Assembly (NCBI GenBank): GCA_021784205.1
Contig: JAJXTB010000048.1
Location: 1-16,845, forward strand
From: Actinomycetes bacterium
GTDB lineage: Bacteria > Actinomycetota > Acidimicrobiia > Acidimicrobiales > RAAP-2
Reading direction: 5' to 3'
Length of the DNA: 16,845 nucleotides
Numbering within the stretch: the stretch's first letter is position 1; every line of letters starts with the position of its first letter. Below the pieces are notes generated by a model. That model saw nothing but the letters and a program-made list of their open reading frames with translations. It did no database searches and was not told the DNA's origin. The position numbers were made by a program, and so were the translations under genes. Positions 13,476 to 16,845 of the stretch are shown one piece after another.

Positions 13476-14363
13476 ATGTCGATCGTTACGACCGGCTACC
13501 CCAAGACGGGGTGGCGCCGCGCCAAGTCGGTGGGCTTCCGCGTGTTCACCGGCGGGTCGCTCCTCTTCGTCGTGGGGCCCGCGCTGTGGCTCATCGTCGG
13601 CGTCGTCGCGCGCGCCGTGCCCAACTGGCGCTGGAACGTGCTCACGACGCTCTCCCAGGGCACGAGTGGCGGGTTGGAGAACGCCATCGTGGGCACCGCC
13701 GTCCTGATGCTCGGCGTGCTCGTCATCGCGGGCAGCGTGGGCGTGCTCACCGGGATCCACCTGTCGGAGTTCGCGGTCGGCCGCCGGGGACAGGCGAGTG
13801 GCGGGGTCATGCGCATCGCCATCGACGTGCTGTCGGGCTTCCCATCGATCGTGCTCGGCTACGTGGGCTACATCGCGCTGTGCGTCGGGCTGCACTGGGG
13901 CTTCTCGCTGCTGCCGGCCCTGATCATCCTGTCGATGATGGTGGTGCCCTACATCGCCAAGGCGACCGAGTCGGCGCTTCGTCAGGTGCCCACGAGCTAC
14001 CGCGAGGGCGCCGACGCGCTCGGCATGTCCACCGGGTACGCCCTGCGAAAGGTCGTCGTGAAGTCGGCGCTGCCGGGCATCGTAACCGGGCTGCTCATCG
14101 CGCTCTCGATCGCCGGTGGTGAGACGGCGCCGCTGCTCTACACCGCGGGGGTCACCAACAACCTGCCGACCTGGTCGATCCTGCACCACCCGATCGCCTA
14201 TCTGACGTACTACGTCTGGACCGACTGGAACCAGCCCAGCGCCGAGGCGCACATCGTGTCCTTCGACGCGAGCCTGATCCTCGTCGTCATGGTCCTCGCG
14301 CTGCTGGTGGTGGCCCGCGTGATCGTCGCACGCACCCAGCGCCACGCCGAGGGCGCACGCTAG
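13476..14363 (+). CDS. pstA: Phosphate ABC transporter permease
   Basis: 295 residues; second channel subunit. Hydrophobic segments at ~22-46, 70-96, 113-137, 144-162, 198-216 and 264-286. The coupling loop is QVPTSYREGADALGMSTGYALRKV (170-193), again EGAxALGM. SGFPSIVLGYVGY (120-132) and the SIAGGETAPLLYTAG block (211-225) are typical of PstA. ATG 13476 lies 2 nt after the pstC stop without a strong ribosome site, so coupled translation is likely. It ends the pst cluster; no phoU follows within the window, and the next gene has its own putative promoter. Confidence 0.93.
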   Translation: MSIVTTGYPKTGWRRAKSVGFRVFTGGSLLFVVGPALWLIVGVVARAVPNWRWNVLTTLSQGTSGGLENAIVGTAVLMLGVLVIAGSVGVLTGIHLSEFAVGRRGQASGGVMRIAIDVLSGFPSIVLGYVGYIALCVGLHWGFSLLPALIILSMMVVPYIAKATESALRQVPTSYREGADALGMSTGYALRKVVVKSALPGIVTGLLIALSIAGGETAPLLYTAGVTNNLPTWSILHHPIAYLTYYVWTDWNQPSAEAHIVSFDASLILVVMVLALLVVARVIVARTQRHAEGAR

Positions 14364-14382
14364 GACGACGACGCCGGCGGAC

Positions 14383-14388
14383 TACCCT
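14383..14388 (+). promoter_or_regulatory. Putative -10 box of amidase-GNAT unit
   Basis: TACCCT 28 nt before ATG 14417, predicting a ~22-nt leader. No PHO-box-like repeat is present, so the unit seems independent of the pst cluster. Confidence 0.4.
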
Positions 14389-14416
14389 CGAACTGAGTTG
14401 AGACACGGGGGTGGAC

Positions 14417-15814
14417 ATGACGCGTGAACTGTGGCAGGAGTCGGCGGGATCGCTCGCTCGGATGATCCGAAGCGGTGAGACGACCTCGAGGGCGGTGGCC
14501 GAGGCCCACCTGGCGCGCATCGAGTCGGTGAACCCTGCGGTGAACTCGGTGGTCGAGGTGCGCCCCGACGAAGTGTTGGCGGCCGCCGACGCCGCTGACG
14601 AGCACCTGGCCGCCGGTCGCCCGGTCGGGCCCCTGCACGGCGTGCCCTTCACCGTCAAGGTCAACATCGACGTCACGGGATACCCGACCACCGAAGGGAC
14701 CGCGGCCTTCGCGGACCGGATCGCCCCGAGCGACTCGCCGACCGTCGAGCGCATGCGCGCGGCGGGCGGGGTCATGCTCGCGCGCACGAACATGCCCGAC
14801 CTGGGACTGCGCATCAACACCGAGTCGTCGCTCTACGGCCCCGCGCACAACCCGTGGCGACACGGGCGCACGACGGGTGGCTCCTCGGGCGGCGAGGCGG
14901 CATCGATCGCCGCGGGCATGAGTCCCATTGGTCTGGGCAACGACATCGGTGGCTCGCTGCGCAACCCGGCCTACGCCTGTGGCGTCACGTCAATCAAGCC
15001 CTCGCGCGGCCGGGTGCCGATGGCGAATGCCACCGACCCCTACGACCGTCCGATCAACGCCCAGCTCATGCTCGCCGAGGGCGTGCTCGCCCGACACGTC
15101 GCCGACGTGCGACTCGGGCTGTCACTCGTGATGGGCTCGCACCCGCGCGACCCCCAGGCGGTGGACGTGCCCCTCGGCGGGCGCCCGGTGCCCCGTCGCG
15201 TCGCGCTGGTGCCCGAGCCGACCGGGGGAGCGACGCACCCGAACATCGCCGAGGGCGTGCGCGCCGCCGGACGGGCCCTCGAGGCGGCGGGCTACGAGGT
15301 CGAGGAGGTCGAGCCGCCCAAACTCTTCGAGGCCTACCTGACCTGGACCGAGCTCATGATGACGAGCCTGAAGGTCGCGGCGCCGCTCATCGTGCCGTTC
15401 CTCGGCGATGACGGCCGCCGATTCCTCGAGCTGACGACCGTGGAGTTCCCGGCGACCGACGAGACGCTCTACGCGATGCACCAGTCCCGCTTCGCCGTCG
15501 AACGGGCGTGGCGCGAGTTCATGGAGTCCTACCCGCTCATCGTCGGGCCCACCTGGACCCAGCCGCCCTTCGAGCACGGCTTTGACATCGTGGACCAGGA
15601 CTCGGCGATGGCGGTCTCGGAGCTCTTCCGCTTCGTGCTGCCCGCGAACCTCATGGGCCTGCCGGCGGCGTGCGTGCCGACGGGGGTCGCCGACGGGCTG
15701 CCGACGGGCGCGCAGATCATCGGCACGATGTACCGCGACGACCTGTGTTTGGACGCCGCCGAGGCCGTCGAGCGCGCCATCGGGGTCCTGACCCCCATTG
15801 ACCCGCGCCCGTGA
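14417..15814 (+). CDS. Amidase signature (AS) family enzyme
   Basis: 465 residues. Ser-cisSer-Lys hydrolase of amide bonds: catalytic Lys81 (GVPFTVKVNIDV, 75-86), cis-Ser156 in TTGGSSGGEAAS (152-163), nucleophile Ser180 in GLGNDIGGSLRNPA (172-185). The 24-residue distance between the two serines is the canonical one. The closing region (LPANLMGLPAACVPTG, then GAQIIG) is also typical. No signal peptide, so cytoplasmic. ATG 14417 is preferred because a G-rich ribosome site (14406-14411) precedes it; in-frame GTG 14411 lies inside that site. No gatB or gatC is beside it, so a free amidase rather than the GatCAB subunit is more likely. Stop overlaps the GNAT start by GTGA. Confidence 0.88.
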   Translation: MTRELWQESAGSLARMIRSGETTSRAVAEAHLARIESVNPAVNSVVEVRPDEVLAAADAADEHLAAGRPVGPLHGVPFTVKVNIDVTGYPTTEGTAAFADRIAPSDSPTVERMRAAGGVMLARTNMPDLGLRINTESSLYGPAHNPWRHGRTTGGSSGGEAASIAAGMSPIGLGNDIGGSLRNPAYACGVTSIKPSRGRVPMANATDPYDRPINAQLMLAEGVLARHVADVRLGLSLVMGSHPRDPQAVDVPLGGRPVPRRVALVPEPTGGATHPNIAEGVRAAGRALEAAGYEVEEVEPPKLFEAYLTWTELMMTSLKVAAPLIVPFLGDDGRRFLELTTVEFPATDETLYAMHQSRFAVERAWREFMESYPLIVGPTWTQPPFEHGFDIVDQDSAMAVSELFRFVLPANLMGLPAACVPTGVADGLPTGAQIIGTMYRDDLCLDAAEAVERAIGVLTPIDPRP

Positions 15815-16257
15815 TCGACGTGCGGGGCATCGAGCCCGCCGAGGTCCCCGCCGCGGTGGCGCTCATCGTCGAGGGGTCCCTGACGCCCGGTGGCGAACGG
15901 CCCGATGACCTCGACGCGTACTGGCGTGCCGTGCTCGAGGTTCGCGACCGCGGCGGTGAGGTCCTCGTCGCGGTCGACGACGGTGAGGTCCTCGGGGTCT
16001 GTCAGGTGCTTATCTTTTCGCACTTCCAGCACGCCGGCGGACGGTGCTGTGAGGTCGAGAGCGTCTTCGTGCGCGGCGACCAGCGGGGCCGGGGGATCGG
16101 CTCGATGTTGCTCGGCGAGGCCGAAGTGCTCGCGCGCGCGGCCGGCTGCTACCGCATCCAACTCACGAGCCGCAATCCGCGCCTCGACGCGCACCGCTTC
16201 TATCGCGCGCTGGGCTTTGAGCAGATGAGCCAGGGCTTCAAGAAGACGCTGGCGTGA
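15811..16257 (+). CDS. GNAT-family N-acetyltransferase
   Basis: 148 residues, a single GNAT domain that transfers acetyl from acetyl-CoA to an amine. Motif A is VFVRGDQRGRGIGSMLLGEAE (from 86), with the acetyl-CoA pyrophosphate loop QRGRGIG (91-97); motif B is HRFYRALGFEQMS (128-140). The acceptor is unknown. GTG 15811 overlaps the amidase TGA by four bases (GTGA), a classical sign of translational coupling, so the two probably act in the same process. Its last 20 bases overlap the convergent carbonic anhydrase gene. Confidence 0.85.
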   Translation: MIDVRGIEPAEVPAAVALIVEGSLTPGGERPDDLDAYWRAVLEVRDRGGEVLVAVDDGEVLGVCQVLIFSHFQHAGGRCCEVESVFVRGDQRGRGIGSMLLGEAEVLARAAGCYRIQLTSRNPRLDAHRFYRALGFEQMSQGFKKTLA

Positions 16258-16735
16258 CCTCGCGGATGGCGCCGTCGTCGACTTCAAAGACGAAGCCGCG
16301 TACGTCGGTGCCGTCCACGAAGGGGCTCGAGCGCAGGGCGTTGACCGTCTCGCGCACGTCGGCGTCGACGTCGCGGTAGGCACCCAGGCGGAACGGCGGG
16401 CGGTACCCGATGTCGGCGGTGATCGCGTCGGCCAGCTCCTCTTCGACAAAGGATTCCAGACCGCAGCGGGTGTGGTGGATCACCATGATCGCGCGCGTGC
16501 CGAGCAGGCGCTGGCTGAGCAACAGCGAGCGCACGGCGTCGTCGGTCGCGAGGCCGCCGGCGTTGCGGATCAGGTGGGCTTCGCCGAGTTCGAGCCCGAG
16601 GGCGCCGAAGAGGTCCAGTCGCGAGTCCATGCAGGTCAGCACCGCGAGGTGGCGCTGGGGTTCGGTGGGCCGCACCTGGTGACCGTGGCGCGCGACGTAG
16701 GCGCGGTTGTTCTCGAGGAGCTCGTTGATTATCAC
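16238..16735 (-). CDS. Beta-class carbonic anhydrase (Rv1284-like)
   Basis: 165 residues, close to the short mycobacterial Rv1284 type. Interconverts CO2 and bicarbonate. Zinc ligands Cys35 (TCMDSRLD, 34-41), His88 and Cys91 (IHHTRCGL, 86-93), with the Asp37-Arg39 dyad; RNAGG (57-61) is also typical. GTG 16735 is chosen because TACACT lies 6 nt before it (leaderless) and because homologues begin around INELLENN; the frame remains open to ATG 16789, but that extension would run through the promoter and the divergent gene. The C-terminus overlaps the GNAT gene by 20 bases. Confidence 0.9.
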   Translation of the reverse strand: MIINELLENNRAYVARHGHQVRPTEPQRHLAVLTCMDSRLDLFGALGLELGEAHLIRNAGGLATDDAVRSLLLSQRLLGTRAIMVIHHTRCGLESFVEEELADAITADIGYRPPFRLGAYRDVDADVRETVNALRSSPFVDGTDVRGFVFEVDDGAIREVTPASS

Positions 16736-16741
16736 GCGGCC

Positions 16742-16747
16742 AGTGTA
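16742..16747 (-). promoter_or_regulatory. Putative -10 box giving a leaderless mRNA (carbonic anhydrase gene)
   Basis: Minus strand TACACT, then GGCCGC, then GTG 16735: the same 6-nt gap as at the hydrolase and trmO-like genes. Confidence 0.52.
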
Positions 16748-16758
16748 GAGAGAGTCAC

Positions 16759-16764
16759 TACGCT
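16759..16764 (+). promoter_or_regulatory. Putative -10 box of the right-edge gene
   Basis: TACGCT 16 nt before ATG 16781. Only 11 bp separate it from the opposite-strand TACACT, so the two polymerases could not bind at once if both boxes are real. Confidence 0.35.
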
Positions 16765-16780
16765 CGACACGGAGGTGCAC

Positions 16781-16845
16781 ATGGAACACAACGACGAGGT
16801 GCGAGGCGAACTTCGCCAGCCAGCGCTGGACTTGCGCGCGATGAT
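16781..16845 (+). CDS. Unknown protein, N-terminus only (3' end outside window)
   Basis: ATG 16781 preceded by GGAGG (16771-16775) with 5-nt spacing. Twenty-one whole codons are visible, beginning MEHNDEVRGELRQ and continuing PALDLRAM; the frame is open to the edge. I do not recognise the family. It is divergent from the carbonic anhydrase gene. Confidence 0.6.
   Translation, partial: MEHNDEVRGELRQPALDLRAM

Noticed and set aside
14417..15814. Calling the amidase gatA (Glu-tRNA amidotransferase subunit A).
   Set aside because: The AS signature is shared by all amidases; gatC and gatB are not adjacent, and the partner gene is a GNAT acetyltransferase.
1..16845. CRISPR arrays, tRNA or rRNA genes, insertion sequences, attachment sites.
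   Set aside because: No regularly spaced repeats, no recognisable RNA gene sequence, no transposase or integrase motif and no flanking direct repeats were seen.

Overview
The window is a gene-dense, strongly GC-rich chromosomal segment, with codon third positions almost always G or C. It has frequent GTG and TTG starts, mycobacterial-style promoters (TAnnnT -10 boxes, weak or no -35, several apparently leaderless mRNAs), and actinobacterial-type proteins: a CxCG-type thymidine kinase, a group III phosphofructokinase and an Rv1284-like beta-carbonic anhydrase. This points to the Actinomycetota. A deep-branching class such as Acidimicrobiia is possible but cannot be proved from sequence alone. 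I see no mobile element, phage gene, CRISPR array, tRNA or rRNA. No stretch over 300 bases lacks a gene; the longest gaps (about 155-160 bp) are divergent promoter regions.

Layout, left to right. (1) 1-992: 3' part of a GAF-domain transcriptional regulator, then an ACAD10/11-like acyl-CoA dehydrogenase (1082-2317). (2) Minus-strand pair 3943-2320: a UPF0145/YbjQ protein and a bifunctional NAD(P)H-hydrate repair enzyme. (3) 4038-4808: a UPF0173 metallo-beta-lactamase-fold hydrolase, convergent with a small multi-His membrane protein (5475-4810). (4) 5630-7960: proline-iminopeptidase-type hydrolase, PfkB-family kinase and PaaI-type hotdog thioesterase, the first two tightly coupled. (5) 7994-10146: TrmO-like tRNA methyltransferase (minus), thymidine kinase (plus), 6-phosphofructokinase (minus). 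(6) 10245-14363: a complete high-affinity phosphate importer in the order pstB, pstS, pstC, pstA, with a PHO-box-like element in front of both pstB and pstS. (7) 14417-16257: amidase and overlapping GNAT acetyltransferase; then beta-carbonic anhydrase (minus) and the first 65 bases of a divergent unknown gene.

How the genes work together. Only the pst cluster is an obvious multi-gene machine: PstS binds phosphate outside the membrane, PstC and PstA form the channel, and PstB hydrolyses ATP. The other genes are housekeeping or general metabolism in short transcription units. Convergent neighbours are packed end to end or overlap, and I found no hairpin followed by a T tract, so intrinsic termination does not seem to be used here.

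Most notable signals. A perfect 16-bp inverted repeat with a 5-nt loop, followed at once by a second stem-loop, lies inside the first 85 nt of pstC, exactly at the pstS/pstC boundary. PHO-box-like repeats stand at identical spacing to the -10 boxes of pstB and pstS. Three genes have a TAnnnT box exactly 6 nt before the start codon (leaderless mRNAs). I do not see a clearly new multi-gene system; the pst RNA/DNA structure is the best candidate for undescribed regulation.
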